Counted from the stretch's first letter, positions 18,115 through 27,472 are shown. The stretch: 64,000 bases of DNA from Elusimicrobiota bacterium (GCA_030696455.1 JAUYSH010000142.1:1-64000); one strand, 5' to 3'. The notes: generated by a model from the sequence alone, not told the origin. Program-made: numbers and translations.

Positions 18115-20694
18115 ATGCGTTCAGTGACGTCAGGACTATTGTCCTTCTTGTGCCTGGCTCCAGCGGCGGCGTTCGGCGCTCAATCGAGGCGGATCCCTGA
18201 CGGCGCCGTGCATAGGCCAGAAAAACTCCAAACTGAGATCCTAGCCCGCATCGACCAAATCCGCCTCGGCGATGATTTGACCTCCGTGTTGAGGGTATAC
18301 CCGGACGCTTCTTCCTCGACGATAATCCCGGGAATCTATGAAGTGAAGTGGGGCACGGGAACAGTCTTTTCCGAGCAGTATTTCCGCTTCGCCGGCGGAC
18401 GTTTGACCTCGATGCATCTTTCCGCGGGGTTCGCGATGGATGGCGGTTGGGAGGCGCCTGATCGGATCGTCAGGTGGGGCGGAAAGGCCATCGGCGAGAT
18501 GACCCGGCGATGGGGCGATCCCCTCCAAGCATCGATGGTCCGAGTTGCCGAAATGGAGAGTCTTCCTGACACCGACATCGCAGTGCTCGTTTGGCGATCC
18601 TCGGCAGGCTTCGTCTCAGCGATCTTCACGCCGCCCTCGTCGATTATGAGGGCCGCCGGACGGACGAGAAATCCCACGGGTCAATTCGCCGTCAGCATCA
18701 CCAGCAGCGTTGCGTCGTTTTCAGGCGTGCCCAGCATATCATCCGCCCCGTTCGATGCCGGGATCCTAACCGCCGACTACTCAGCGTACCTGCGAAAAAT
18801 GAAGGTAACTGAACTGCCCGCTACCTCGCGGCTTTTCCCGGACTTCCTGCGTCCCATTCACTTGGGAATTCCCATGAAGCGTCTTGAGAAACGGGTCATT
18901 GAAGAAGATTTTCTTCCGAGGCAATCGTATTCGTCGTACATATCCGACCACCCGCTGTTCTACGAGGCCGTTTATTCGGCCAGGATGGACCGGCTCTTGT
19001 CGGTCACGCTGCACCCGCAAGGGAAGAAATCGTCCGGACCCAGAGAAGCGGCGGAATGGTGCCGGCGCTTGCTTAAACGCGCTCCCGATGGCTTGATCAT
19101 CGCGTTGAAAAACCGCGTGGAGCGAAGTGTCTACATCTGGCGCGAAAAAGATGCGTCCCTGCTCTTGGAAGTCAGCAAAGACGATTGGAACGTGGGGATT
19201 CTGCACCCGTCGCTCCCGTTAGAGGTGCATTACTCCAATTTAGAGAACCATCCAATTCAGGCGAAAAGTGAGGAACTGCATGAGGGATGGCGCAAGTTGA
19301 CGGAAGATCCGCTCGCCCCGCTGATGGCTGACTTGCGATCGACCGATCCGCGGCGGCGATTGCGCGCGGTCGCCGCCATCGGGCAGAGCAAAGACTCGCG
19401 CGCATCGAAAATTCTTGAAGAAGCCTACCAGCGTGAAACCGACAGGCAAGTGCTGTCTCAAATCCCATTTTGGATCGCCCAACTCCGAGGTCCGCTGTCC
19501 GACGGGACAATCGCGCGGCTGAAGGAGAGGCTGGGGTCGCAGTCGAGGGATGATCTCCAGCAGGCGATATGGGCCGCGTCCACATTGAACGCCAAATCGG
19601 CGTTGCCGCTGCTTCAGAATATTTTTCGGACATCCGATGTCCTGGGAATTCGTCAAGCCTCCGCGGATGCGAGGGTTCGGTTAGGAGACGCCGATATCGC
19701 GGGCGAATTTATCGAGTTGTTGCGCCGCCCCGACCAGAACTCGGTGTTCCTTGGCCTCTATGGGGTCAGGACCTTGATGAGGACTGACTTTGGCCACGGC
19801 GCCGCGGCTTTGTCTCAGGAACAAAAGACTGAAGTGATCGAACTCTTGGTCGGACTAATCCGGGGGAATCAGCCTGGAGCGTGGGCCAGCAATCGGATGG
19901 GCGCCGCTGAGATAATCAAAACGCTCGCTCCCGAGAGACTGGCTCCACTCGCCGGCCCTCTCGCGGCTTCTTCCGAAGTTCGCGAGCGCACTTTAGGCGT
20001 TAAAATATTAGCCTTATCGCCCAAAGGAGCATTGCCGCTGTTCCTCGGCTTCGCGGCCGATAATGACAGCGGCGTTCGATCGTCCGCCGTGCGCGGACTT
20101 GCCGGCTTGGACGAGCCTGAGGCGCGAGCGGCGCTGATTAAGCTGACTCAGGACCCAGATCAAATCGTTCGCGGAGAAGCGGCGCGCGCTCTTGGGAAGT
20201 TGCGAGGTCCTGAGATTGCGGGCATCTTGGAGCGGCTGTCGAGAGACCCTGAAGGGCACGTTCGAATGTCGGCGCTCCAAGGTTGGGACAGTCATGACCG
20301 GCCGGCGGCCAAAGACCTGCTGTTGGAGAGGCTGCGCGACTCCGACGCAAGGGTTCGGGCTGCGGCCATCTCTAACATCTATGGGGCGAAAGACGAGCAG
20401 GCATTATCGCTGCTGTTCGAGCACTTCACTTCGGACCTGCGCAGAGGTCTCGATTCGAATACGAGGAATTTATTCTTAGGTCGACTGCGGCAAGAAACGG
20501 ATCCGAAGTTGGCTGATTCGTTCAGAAGGATGTTGGAGGATTCGGACGAGATCATATTCGCGGCGGCCGTCGACTGGCTTGGAAAATATGCCCCCAAGTC
20601 CCTTGTGCCGGAGCTTCTCTCCGACGCGGCACGACTATCCGGAGAAAAGAAGCGACGGCTGCTGGAGGCGGTTGGACGGATTGAACGCCGATAG
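18115..20694 (+). CDS. Secreted HEAT-repeat protein
   Basis: An ATG at 18115 preceded by AGGAGGGGAG gives 859 residues with a signal peptide (SGLLSFLCLAPAAAFGA). The N-terminal 420 residues are a beta-rich region I do not recognise. From about 465 to 850 there are tandem HEAT/PBS-lyase-like repeats, for example DSGVRSSAVRGLAGLDEPEA, DQIVRGEAARALGKLRGPEI and DARVRAAAISN. This is an alpha-solenoid for protein binding in the periplasm or at the surface. Its base composition is visibly lower in G+C than its neighbours, with frequent A/T third positions, which suggests a different origin. Confidence 0.78.
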   Translation: MRSVTSGLLSFLCLAPAAAFGAQSRRIPDGAVHRPEKLQTEILARIDQIRLGDDLTSVLRVYPDASSSTIIPGIYEVKWGTGTVFSEQYFRFAGGRLTSMHLSAGFAMDGGWEAPDRIVRWGGKAIGEMTRRWGDPLQASMVRVAEMESLPDTDIAVLVWRSSAGFVSAIFTPPSSIMRAAGRTRNPTGQFAVSITSSVASFSGVPSISSAPFDAGILTADYSAYLRKMKVTELPATSRLFPDFLRPIHLGIPMKRLEKRVIEEDFLPRQSYSSYISDHPLFYEAVYSARMDRLLSVTLHPQGKKSSGPREAAEWCRRLLKRAPDGLIIALKNRVERSVYIWREKDASLLLEVSKDDWNVGILHPSLPLEVHYSNLENHPIQAKSEELHEGWRKLTEDPLAPLMADLRSTDPRRRLRAVAAIGQSKDSRASKILEEAYQRETDRQVLSQIPFWIAQLRGPLSDGTIARLKERLGSQSRDDLQQAIWAASTLNAKSALPLLQNIFRTSDVLGIRQASADARVRLGDADIAGEFIELLRRPDQNSVFLGLYGVRTLMRTDFGHGAAALSQEQKTEVIELLVGLIRGNQPGAWASNRMGAAEIIKTLAPERLAPLAGPLAASSEVRERTLGVKILALSPKGALPLFLGFAADNDSGVRSSAVRGLAGLDEPEARAALIKLTQDPDQIVRGEAARALGKLRGPEIAGILERLSRDPEGHVRMSALQGWDSHDRPAAKDLLLERLRDSDARVRAAAISNIYGAKDEQALSLLFEHFTSDLRRGLDSNTRNLFLGRLRQETDPKLADSFRRMLEDSDEIIFAAAVDWLGKYAPKSLVPELLSDAARLSGEKKRRLLEAVGRIERR

Positions 20695-20700
20695 TCCGAC

Positions 20701-21873
20701 CTACCAGCTCGTCGCGAATCCCGCCCCGTAGAAAACCGACTCAGTGCGGAACGACGTCGGCCCGGCCCGGAGCGTCGGGCCGTTGAAATACCGGACCTCG
20801 AGACGCGGGCGGAAGAAGCGACCGGGGAAGAACTCGACACCGCCTCCGAGCACCGGGACAACCGTGAAAATCCGCTTGTCCGTGCTTGAAGCGATAGACC
20901 CCATGGTCTCGTAGCTGTTGGTCCCTCGCAGGAAGCTGAACCCCGCCGCCAGAAAGGGGGAGACGGTCGAGGGGTAGAAGAAGTTCTTCTTGAACCAGAT
21001 CGGGAGCACGAACTTCGCGTCGACCGAGTTCGTCTCGATGACGTGGTTGGGGAAAGTGCCGTAGCCGGTCTGGTCGCTGCCTCCGCGGCTGAACAGCCCG
21101 AAGAAGACCTCCGCTCCCCAGCCGTCCTGGAACGTCACGTTCCAAAGCAGGCCCGCTCCGAACGACTCCTCAGTGCGGTTCAGTATCTTCTGGCTCCTGC
21201 TGTTGACGGCGCCGACGACGCCCAAGGCGAACAGCTTCCTCTGTCCGATGAATTCGACGCGGTCGCCAGGCTCGGTCCAGGCGGCGCGGCGGTTGAAATC
21301 CTCCAGGCGGTTGTAGAGCCTGCCGGAGGACTGGAAGTCGCCCATGCCGTGAATCTCCAACATGCCTTTATAGCGGCTGCTGGAGTCGTAGACCCGGTAA
21401 AGATCGCGTTCCTGGACCTCGTGCATCGTCCCCCGGTCGATCATGGCGCGGTCGCCCTGCCTCGCCGTCACTTCGCCGCGGCGCTTTTGATCGAAGGTGT
21501 AGCGCTCGCTGAGCTTGAAGCTCTTGATTTTCGGGTCATTCAAGAGCGCCGGAGGAAGCTCGCCGGCGGGGCCGTCCAAGGAAACCTCGGTGCCGCTCGG
21601 GATGTCCTTTTTTCCCGCGATGACCGCGCCGTAATAGTAGGCGGGATCGGAGCGCGAGAGCAGGTCGCCGAGAGACGCCGTGATGCGCTCAGGGCCGATA
21701 TAGACCGGCCGCCCGGAGACGAGAGGCTCGCGGGATTCGATGATGAGTTTGGTGCTCTGGCGGTCATGGAAGCTGGCGATGACCTTGACTTGAGCCGCCT
21801 CCGCCGCGGCCGCGCCAACCGGAGCGCAGCAAGCGGCCATGATCGCTATTCCTAATGTTGTTATTATCATCAT
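20701..21873 (-). CDS. Outer-membrane beta-barrel-like protein, unknown
   Basis: The 390-residue product has a signal peptide (TTLGIAIMAACCAPVGAAAA). A periplasmic N-terminal half contains short beta segments and a domain (RGEVTARQGDRAMIDRG, RVYDSSSRYKGMLEIHGM) of the kind seen in envelope anchoring proteins. The C-terminal 180 residues have amphipathic strands ending in an aromatic residue (FYGAGFATSW), typical of outer-membrane barrels. It is convergent with the HEAT-repeat gene, only six bases away. The two share no detectable homology but may form one accessory block. Confidence 0.65.
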   Translation of the reverse strand: MMIITTLGIAIMAACCAPVGAAAAEAAQVKVIASFHDRQSTKLIIESREPLVSGRPVYIGPERITASLGDLLSRSDPAYYYGAVIAGKKDIPSGTEVSLDGPAGELPPALLNDPKIKSFKLSERYTFDQKRRGEVTARQGDRAMIDRGTMHEVQERDLYRVYDSSSRYKGMLEIHGMGDFQSSGRLYNRLEDFNRRAAWTEPGDRVEFIGQRKLFALGVVGAVNSRSQKILNRTEESFGAGLLWNVTFQDGWGAEVFFGLFSRGGSDQTGYGTFPNHVIETNSVDAKFVLPIWFKKNFFYPSTVSPFLAAGFSFLRGTNSYETMGSIASSTDKRIFTVVPVLGGGVEFFPGRFFRPRLEVRYFNGPTLRAGPTSFRTESVFYGAGFATSW

Positions 21874-21943
21874 TCCATGTCAGGAGCGTGTCCTAACATA
21901 ACATAAGGCGGCCGATGTACAATAGACGCATGGAGACGCGCTG

Positions 21944-23836
21944 ATGGCCGACTTTGTCCCCCAGCCGCTCGGGCGGCTGGCCGCGCGCATGTTCCGCGAG
22001 CTCGAGCTCAAGGACGCGGTGTTCGACCTGCCCCGCCGGTCCTTCTTCGGCGGCGACCCCGGGAAGGACTTCTCCGTCCGCTTCCACGGGATGACGGCCT
22101 CCTCCCCGCTCGGCCCCGCCGCGGGACCTCACACCCAGCTCGCGCAGAACATCGTCCTGGCCTGGCTCGGCGGGGCGCGCATCTTCGAGCTCAAGACCGT
22201 GCAGATCATGGACCGCCTGAAGATCCCGCGCCCGTGCATCGACATGCGCAACGTGGGCTACAACGTGGAGTGGTCGCAGGAGCTGCGCACCGAGGAATCC
22301 CTCGACGAGTACGTGAAAGCGTCCATGCTCATCGACCTCCTGAGGGCGAGCGGGAAGATCCCGCTGACGCCCGGCTTCGAGCATTCGGTGTTCGACCTGA
22401 GCGTCGGCTACGACCTCAAGGGCGTCAGGAGCGAGAAGGTCCGGACCTTCATCGCGGGGATGAAGGAGGCGAGCGGGGTGGTCGCGCGCCTGCGCGCGGA
22501 GCTCCCCGAGCCCCTGCGCGGGACCGCTTTTCAGACGAAGATCTCCGGCTCGGTCACCTTGAGCACCTTCCACGGCTGCCCGCCCGACGAGATCGAGGCC
22601 ATCGCCGACTTCATGATGACGGAGCTGGGGCTCGACTGCATCATCAAGCTCAACCCGACCTTGCTCGGGCCGCGGGACCTTCGGGCCTTGTTCAACGACG
22701 CCTTGGGCTACGGAGACATCACCGTTCCCGAGGAGGCCTTCGCCAAGGACGCGACCTGGGAGCAGGCCTGCGGGTTCGTGACGCGGCTATCGGCCAAGGC
22801 CAAGGTCCTGGGCCGCGGCTTCGGGGTCAAGTTCAGCAACACCCTCGTCGTTGAAAATAAGGAAGGATTCTTGCCTGCCGCGGAGAAGACGATGTATCTC
22901 TCCGGAGCGCCGCTGCACGTGCTGGCGATGACCTTGGTCGGGCGCTTCCGCGAGCGCTTCGGCGAGACCGTCCCGGTCTCGTTCTCGGCCGGCGTCGACA
23001 AATCGAATTTTCCGGACGCCGTTTCCCTCGGCCTCGTGCCGGTGACGGTGTGCAGCGACCTTCTCGCTCCGGGCGGCTATGGCCGCTTGAAGGGCTACTC
23101 CGAGGAGCTGGCCAGGCGCATGGACGCCGCCGGCGCGTCCAACATCCCTGAGTTCATCGCTAAGACCCGCGGCGGCTCGGTCCTCGCCAATACCCAGTCC
23201 TACGTCGCCGAGGCGACGAAAGACCCGCGCTACGCGAAGGCGAAGAACTCGGCCCTGCCCAAGAAGATCGGCACCCACCTCGTCCTCTTCGACTGCGTGA
23301 CCTGCGACAAGTGCGTTCCGGTGTGCCCCAACGACGCGAACTTCACCTATGTCCTGCCGCGCGGGGAGGTGCCCGTCGTCAAGCTCCGGCGCGACGGCGG
23401 CGCCTGGGCGAGCCGGACCGAGGGCGCGCTGCGCTTCGACAAGAAGCACCAGCTCGCCAACTTCGCCGACTTCTGCAACGAGTGCGGAAACTGCGACGTG
23501 TTCTGCCCCGAGGACGGGGGGCCCTACATCGTCAAGCCGCGCTTTTTCGGCTCGCGCGCGTTCTGGGCCGAGAACAAGGAACGCGACGGGTTCTTCATCG
23601 AGGGCGACGCGGTGCACGGCCGCTTCTCCGGGAAGGAGTACAGCCTTGTTCTTCGCGGCGACAAGGCCGATTATGCGGGGCCGGGGTTCCGCGTGAGCTA
23701 TGCGAAGGCCGATCCGGCGGGGACCGTGAAGGGCACGGCGGAGGGCGAGGTGGACCTGACCTACGCTCTGATCATGGACCTGCTGCGCGGCGCGCTCCTG
23801 GCGCCGGACGCCGTCAGCTACGTCAACGCCGGCTAG
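21944..23836 (+). CDS. ygfK: YgfK-like protein: DHOD-like flavin barrel plus two [4Fe-4S] clusters, lacking the NAD(P)H/FAD module
   Basis: The 630-residue protein has an N-terminal dihydroorotate-dehydrogenase-like barrel (GPAAGPHTQLAQNIV, FELKTVQIMDRL, TLSTFHGCPPDEIEAI, IIKLNPTLLG), as in E. coli YgfK. It is followed directly by a ferredoxin domain with C451-x2-C-x2-C-x3-C461 and C511-x2-C-x2-C-x3-C521. As I recall it, YgfK is about 1030 residues because a GltD-like FAD/NAD(P)H domain sits between these parts; that domain is absent here. GGAGA precedes the ATG. YgfK homologues usually accompany ssnA and molybdenum hydroxylase genes, and both lie about 3.6 kb or more downstream on the other strand. 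It may accept or deliver electrons for that system through ferredoxin. Confidence 0.82.
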   Translation: MADFVPQPLGRLAARMFRELELKDAVFDLPRRSFFGGDPGKDFSVRFHGMTASSPLGPAAGPHTQLAQNIVLAWLGGARIFELKTVQIMDRLKIPRPCIDMRNVGYNVEWSQELRTEESLDEYVKASMLIDLLRASGKIPLTPGFEHSVFDLSVGYDLKGVRSEKVRTFIAGMKEASGVVARLRAELPEPLRGTAFQTKISGSVTLSTFHGCPPDEIEAIADFMMTELGLDCIIKLNPTLLGPRDLRALFNDALGYGDITVPEEAFAKDATWEQACGFVTRLSAKAKVLGRGFGVKFSNTLVVENKEGFLPAAEKTMYLSGAPLHVLAMTLVGRFRERFGETVPVSFSAGVDKSNFPDAVSLGLVPVTVCSDLLAPGGYGRLKGYSEELARRMDAAGASNIPEFIAKTRGGSVLANTQSYVAEATKDPRYAKAKNSALPKKIGTHLVLFDCVTCDKCVPVCPNDANFTYVLPRGEVPVVKLRRDGGAWASRTEGALRFDKKHQLANFADFCNECGNCDVFCPEDGGPYIVKPRFFGSRAFWAENKERDGFFIEGDAVHGRFSGKEYSLVLRGDKADYAGPGFRVSYAKADPAGTVKGTAEGEVDLTYALIMDLLRGALLAPDAVSYVNAG

Positions 23837-23872
23837 TCCGACCGCCCCATCGTTGTTAATTCCGGTCGGACT
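23835..23872 (+). terminator. Ten-bp stem after ygfK-like gene
   Basis: AGTCCGACCG at 23835-23844 pairs perfectly with 23863-23872 around an 18-base loop, starting at the stop codon of the ygfK-like gene and followed by TTATCC. It lies between two convergent genes and probably ends transcription, but it lacks a long T-tract. Confidence 0.45.
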
Positions 23873-23894
23873 TATCCACGCTATTCACAACGGC

Positions 23895-23912
23895 ACTGTC
23901 GTCAACGACAGT
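23895..23912. repeat. Palindrome between convergent genes
   Basis: ACTGTCGT and ACGACAGT form an 8-bp stem with a 2-base loop in the same convergent gap. It may serve as a terminator stem for the minus-strand gene, although it lies beyond that gene's stop by about 40 bases. Confidence 0.35.
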
Positions 23913-23954
23913 TGAACCACCCGGTCAGGAAATGTCGCTGACGCGGGGGCTGGG

Positions 23955-24650
23955 CTAGCGGAGGCCGCTGGCGTTGCGGGCGTCGCGCTCGTCGAGCAGG
24001 AAGATCACGAAGCGCTTGTTGGCCGACTCGTGGGCCGGGCTTTCGCCCATCTCGTAGAGCTCGGCGAGGTTCTCGGCCTGCCCGATCTTGTACAGGGCCA
24101 TCTGCGCGGCGTCGGTCGCCCAGGCGCCCATCGCCTCGGAGACGGCGGGGACGGCGAGATTCTTGAGACCCTCGATGACGGGGAGCTTGGCGGGCTCGCC
24201 GCCGAGCTCGAGCCACACGCGTCCGGCCGTGCCGCGGACCATGTAGGCGCGCTCGGCGCAGGCGGGCATATCGGCGTACATCTTCGCCGCGACCTCTTTG
24301 GCGATGAGCGGCCCGTACACGCGCGGATAGGCGGGAAGGGCGGGGTTGAGCCAGAGCGTCGTCTTACCGGCGCGGACGGTGACGCTGACGGGGTCGGTCT
24401 GGACGTCGGAGCCGAGCTTGACCTCGATGCCGTTGTCGTCCAGGTAGGCGACGACCCGGCCGCCGGCCTCAGGGCCGTCGTTCATCGCGACGAGGGTCCG
24501 CTCGATGGCGGCGATGGCCTTGGCGCGCTCGACGGCCTTGGCCTGCGCGGACTCCATCTCCTGGAGCTGGTTCTCGAAATCGACCTCCGCGGCGCGGTTC
24601 TGGGCGGCGGCGGGCACGGCCAGGATCAAGGCGAGGATCGCGTGCTTCAA
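23955..24650 (-). CDS. Secreted protein with TTG start, unknown
   Basis: The 231-residue product starts at a TTG at 24650, preceded by AAGGAGACCCC, which makes this unusual start credible. A signal peptide (KHAILALILAVPAAA-Q) is followed by a Glu/Lys-rich helical segment and a domain containing TTLWLNPALPAYPRVYGPLI. The sequence YGPLIAKEVAAKMYADMPA in the centre recalls conserved helices of metal-independent peptidase-like folds, but no catalytic motif is present. Function unknown. Confidence 0.6.
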   Translation of the reverse strand: MKHAILALILAVPAAAQNRAAEVDFENQLQEMESAQAKAVERAKAIAAIERTLVAMNDGPEAGGRVVAYLDDNGIEVKLGSDVQTDPVSVTVRAGKTTLWLNPALPAYPRVYGPLIAKEVAAKMYADMPACAERAYMVRGTAGRVWLELGGEPAKLPVIEGLKNLAVPAVSEAMGAWATDAAQMALYKIGQAENLAELYEMGESPAHESANKRFVIFLLDERDARNASGLR

Positions 24651-24785
24651 AGGGGTCTCCTTGCGGCGGTCAGATGATTATACCAGGAGGGGGGCGCGTT
24701 GAGAGGGGCCTTGCGGCCCAGGCGTTCCCGGCAAAAGTCCCAGATGGGCCGCTTTGTTGCTCCGAGGTCGGAAGGGGGTGAGCCC

Positions 24786-25202
24786 ATGACCGGACGAATC
24801 CTCGTGCTCATGCTGGGGGCGGCGCTGGCCGCGTGCTCCTCGCCCCAGTCGCGCATCAAGAAGAACCAGGCCGCGTTCGACGCCTATCCGCCGGCGGTCC
24901 AAGGCGCCATCCGCCAGGGGACGGTCGAGATCGGCTTCACGGACGAGCAGGTCGTGATGGCCCTGGGCAAGCCGAGCCGCGTCTACTCCCAGAAAACGGC
25001 CGGCGCGAACCAGGAGGTCTGGGAGTACGGCGTCGGCGGCGGCCCGAGCGTCGGCCTGGGCTTCGGCATGTCCAGCATGGGCGGCGGCAGCGGCTACGGC
25101 ACCAGCGTCGGCGTCGCGTCCGACTCCATGGATCCGCGCGCCAAGACCCGCGTCATCCTTCAGAACGGGGTGGTCGTCAGCGTCGAGCGGCGGGAAAAAT
25201 GA
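24786..25202 (+). CDS. SmpA/BamE-fold lipoprotein with Gly-rich segment
   Basis: The 138-residue product starts at 24786 and has a signal peptide ending in LGAALAACSS, a lipobox. The mature part contains IRQGTVEIGFTDEQVVMALG followed by KPSRVYSQ and EVWEYG, the usual pattern of the small BamE/SmpA-like domain. A Gly/Ser-rich insertion (VGLGFGMSSMGGGSGYG) then precedes a last beta-strand (RVILQNGVVVSVE). It resembles in fold the cut lipoprotein at the start of the window. Role in the envelope unknown. Confidence 0.7.
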   Translation: MTGRILVLMLGAALAACSSPQSRIKKNQAAFDAYPPAVQGAIRQGTVEIGFTDEQVVMALGKPSRVYSQKTAGANQEVWEYGVGGGPSVGLGFGMSSMGGGSGYGTSVGVASDSMDPRAKTRVILQNGVVVSVERREK

Positions 25203-25231
25203 AGCACCTCTCGCCCTAAAGGCGGCAGCCG

Positions 25232-25269
25232 TTCCCATCGCCGCCAGCGCTGCGGTAATGGGGATAACC
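25232..25269. repeat. Imperfect palindromic intergenic repeat, copy B
   Basis: This element shares CCGCCAGCGCTG (25241-25252) and GGGGATAACC with the reverse complement of the element at 17979-18018. The arms TTCCC and GGGGA can pair imperfectly around AGCGCT. It lies between the lipoprotein gene and the convergent amidohydrolase gene and could act as a two-way transcript end. Confidence 0.5.
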
Positions 25270-25277
25270 GGCTCAGC

Positions 25278-26213
25278 TCAGTAGATGCCCGGCCGGACGT
25301 CGCGCTTCAAGTCCCAGCCTGACGGGTCGGGCTTCTTGAGGGAGGCGAGGTCGAGGTCGGCGATGACGAGGTCCGGGCGCGGGGAGCGGTTGGAGACCTT
25401 TTCGCCGTCGGGCCCGGCGAAATAGCTCGCGCCGAAGTAGGGCTGGTTCCAGGGCTTTTCCGCGCCGCGGCGGTTGGAGCCTCCGAGGAAGAGGCGGTGG
25501 CGGCACGCGTCCACCAGGAATTCCTGCTCCCACAGCCTGCGAGATTTGGCGCCGAAGGTGACGGCGGGGGAGAAAACCAGCTCCGCGCCCGCCTCGGCCA
25601 AGGCCGCGACCACGCCCTCGAAATGCCGGTCGTAGCAGATCGCCGCGCCGATCTTTCCGACGGAGGTCTTGAAGACGGGGAAGTAAGGGTTTTTTCCGAG
25701 GATCCGCGCCGATTTCCTGTTCTGCGGCCCTTCGCTGCGCCCGTAATAATAGGTCTCCGCGAACTCGCCCTGCTCGTTGGCGCCGCAGGGGATGTGCGTC
25801 TTTCGGTACTTGCCGAGGACCGTCCCGTCGGCCTCGATGATCACCGCGGTGTTGAAGCGTCGCTTGGTCTTCGCGTCGAGCTCGTAGATCGGCGCCACGA
25901 CGACGATCTTGTTCTCCCGGGCCGCCTCGGCGAAGGCGCCCACGCTCGGTCCGTCGGCCGCGTCCTCGGCCAGGCCGAGCCACATCGGGTCCTTGGTCAT
26001 CGCGAAGTACGGCCCGGTGCACAGCTCGCCGAGCCCGACGACCTTCGCCCCGAGCGCTGCGGCGCCGCGGATCAGGCCGACGTTGTGCTCCACATTCGCG
26101 CCTCGGACCGCGTCGAGCCGGCGCTTGAGCCCCCGAAGGCCTTTCACGGTCGCCGGCATGTCCGGGTACGCGTTGACCGTCTGGGTCATGGCCGCGCGAA
26201 CGGTGCTCATCAT
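25278..26213 (-). CDS. Carbon-nitrogen hydrolase (nitrilase family; beta-ureidopropionase or N-carbamoylputrescine amidase type)
   Basis: The 311-residue enzyme has the nitrilase-superfamily triad: E63 in LGELCTGPYF, K138 in GKYRKTHIP and C193 in AAICYDRHF. The sequence PYFPVFKTSVGKIGAAICYD is typical of N-carbamoyl amidases, which release ammonia and CO2 from N-carbamoyl beta-amino acids or polyamines. I start at the ATG at 26213, overlapping the stop of the upstream gene, with GAGGAAAG before it; a second ATG follows immediately. It is the last gene of the N-heterocycle operon and may perform the final decarbamoylation. Confidence 0.88.
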   Translation of the reverse strand: MMSTVRAAMTQTVNAYPDMPATVKGLRGLKRRLDAVRGANVEHNVGLIRGAAALGAKVVGLGELCTGPYFAMTKDPMWLGLAEDAADGPSVGAFAEAARENKIVVVAPIYELDAKTKRRFNTAVIIEADGTVLGKYRKTHIPCGANEQGEFAETYYYGRSEGPQNRKSARILGKNPYFPVFKTSVGKIGAAICYDRHFEGVVAALAEAGAELVFSPAVTFGAKSRRLWEQEFLVDACRHRLFLGGSNRRGAEKPWNQPYFGASYFAGPDGEKVSNRSPRPDLVIADLDLASLKKPDPSGWDLKRDVRPGIY

Positions 26214-27472
26214 CTTTCCTCGGCCAGGGCGAGGGCCGCCCCGAGCAGGACGTTGACCCCGTCCGCGCATTGCTTCGGCGTCGAGAACTCCCGCGGATTA
26301 TGGCTGATCCCGTCGTATTCACCGGGCACGAAGACCATGGCCGTCTTGCACACGCGGCTCCACTCCTGCGCGTCATGGCCGGCGCCGGAGAGGATGGGCT
26401 CGTGCGACAGGCCGAGGCGGTCGGCCTGGACGGCGATGAGGTCCTGCACGGATTTGTCGAAGGGGACGTGCGGGGTCTTGGCCGTCCGGCGGCTCGTGAT
26501 GGTCACGCCGTCCAGCTTGGCGATCTTTTTACAGAGCTTGGCGAAATCGTTCTCGGCCTTCTTCATCAACGCGTCGGAGGGGTTGCGCAGGTCGACACTG
26601 CAGATCAGGCGCCCCGGCACCACGTTGACCATGCCCGGGATGGGACGGATGGCGCCCATCGCCGCGCGCATCTCGCGCCCATAGCGGCCCGAGGCCGTCA
26701 TCTCGCGCAGGGCGACGTTGAGGCGGGCGGCGGCCAGGCCCGCGTCGCGGCGGAAGCTCATCGGCGTCGTGCCCGCGTGGCAGGACTTGCCGGTGATGGT
26801 CAGCTCCTGCCAGGAGATGGCCTGCACGCCCATGACCACGCCGCAGTCGAGGCCTTTATGGCGGAGTATGGGGCCCTGCTCGATGTGGCACTCGAGATAC
26901 GCGTGGGGCTTGATCTTGCCAACCGGCTCCTGGCCGAGGAACCCGATCTTTCGGAGCTCCTCTTCGACCGTCAGACCGTCCCGGTCCTTGAGAGCGTAGG
27001 CGGCGGCGAGCGTCATGCGGCGCGTGGCCACGGCGCTGCCCAGCATGTCGGTGCCGAAGCGGCAGCCCTCTTCATCGGTGAAGAAGCCTATGACGAGCGG
27101 GCGCCGGGTCGTCGCCTTGGCGTCGTTCAAGGTCCGGATGATCTCGAGCGCACCGAGCACGCCCAGGCAGCCGTCGAAGCGGCCGGCGGTGGGGACGGAG
27201 TCGATGTGGGAGCCCATCATCACGGGGGCGAGATGATCCTCGAGGCCGCGGCGCCGGCCGTAAACGTTGCCGATCTTATCGATGGTGACATGAAGGCCCG
27301 CCTGCCGGAACCATTTGACGACCAATCGACGTCCAGCGCCATCGGCCGCCGTGAGGGCCAGGCGATTGACGCCCGCAATGCCGGTCCGTTCGTCTTTGTA
27401 TGCCCCGATCTTCCCGAGCTCCGCCAGAGACGAATAGAGCCGCTTGCCGTCGATGCTCAAAGCCTTCGCCAT
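26210..27472 (-). CDS. M20-family N-carbamoyl amidohydrolase (hydantoin/ureido-acid type)
   Basis: The 420-residue enzyme belongs to the Zn-dependent amidase group that includes N-carbamoyl-L-amino-acid hydrolase, beta-ureidopropionase and allantoate amidohydrolase. Metal-binding signatures are H89 and D100 in GSHIDSVPTAGRFDG and E134-E135 in FFTDEEGCRFG. Also seen are GVVMGVQAISWQELTITGKS and a dimerisation-lid region. The ATG at 27472 has GGAGAGG just upstream and overlaps the ssnA-like gene by 16 bases. The substrate is not fixed by sequence; the context suggests a ureido acid formed from a purine or pyrimidine. Confidence 0.88.
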   Translation of the reverse strand: MAKALSIDGKRLYSSLAELGKIGAYKDERTGIAGVNRLALTAADGAGRRLVVKWFRQAGLHVTIDKIGNVYGRRRGLEDHLAPVMMGSHIDSVPTAGRFDGCLGVLGALEIIRTLNDAKATTRRPLVIGFFTDEEGCRFGTDMLGSAVATRRMTLAAAYALKDRDGLTVEEELRKIGFLGQEPVGKIKPHAYLECHIEQGPILRHKGLDCGVVMGVQAISWQELTITGKSCHAGTTPMSFRRDAGLAAARLNVALREMTASGRYGREMRAAMGAIRPIPGMVNVVPGRLICSVDLRNPSDALMKKAENDFAKLCKKIAKLDGVTITSRRTAKTPHVPFDKSVQDLIAVQADRLGLSHEPILSGAGHDAQEWSRVCKTAMVFVPGEYDGISHNPREFSTPKQCADGVNVLLGAALALAEER

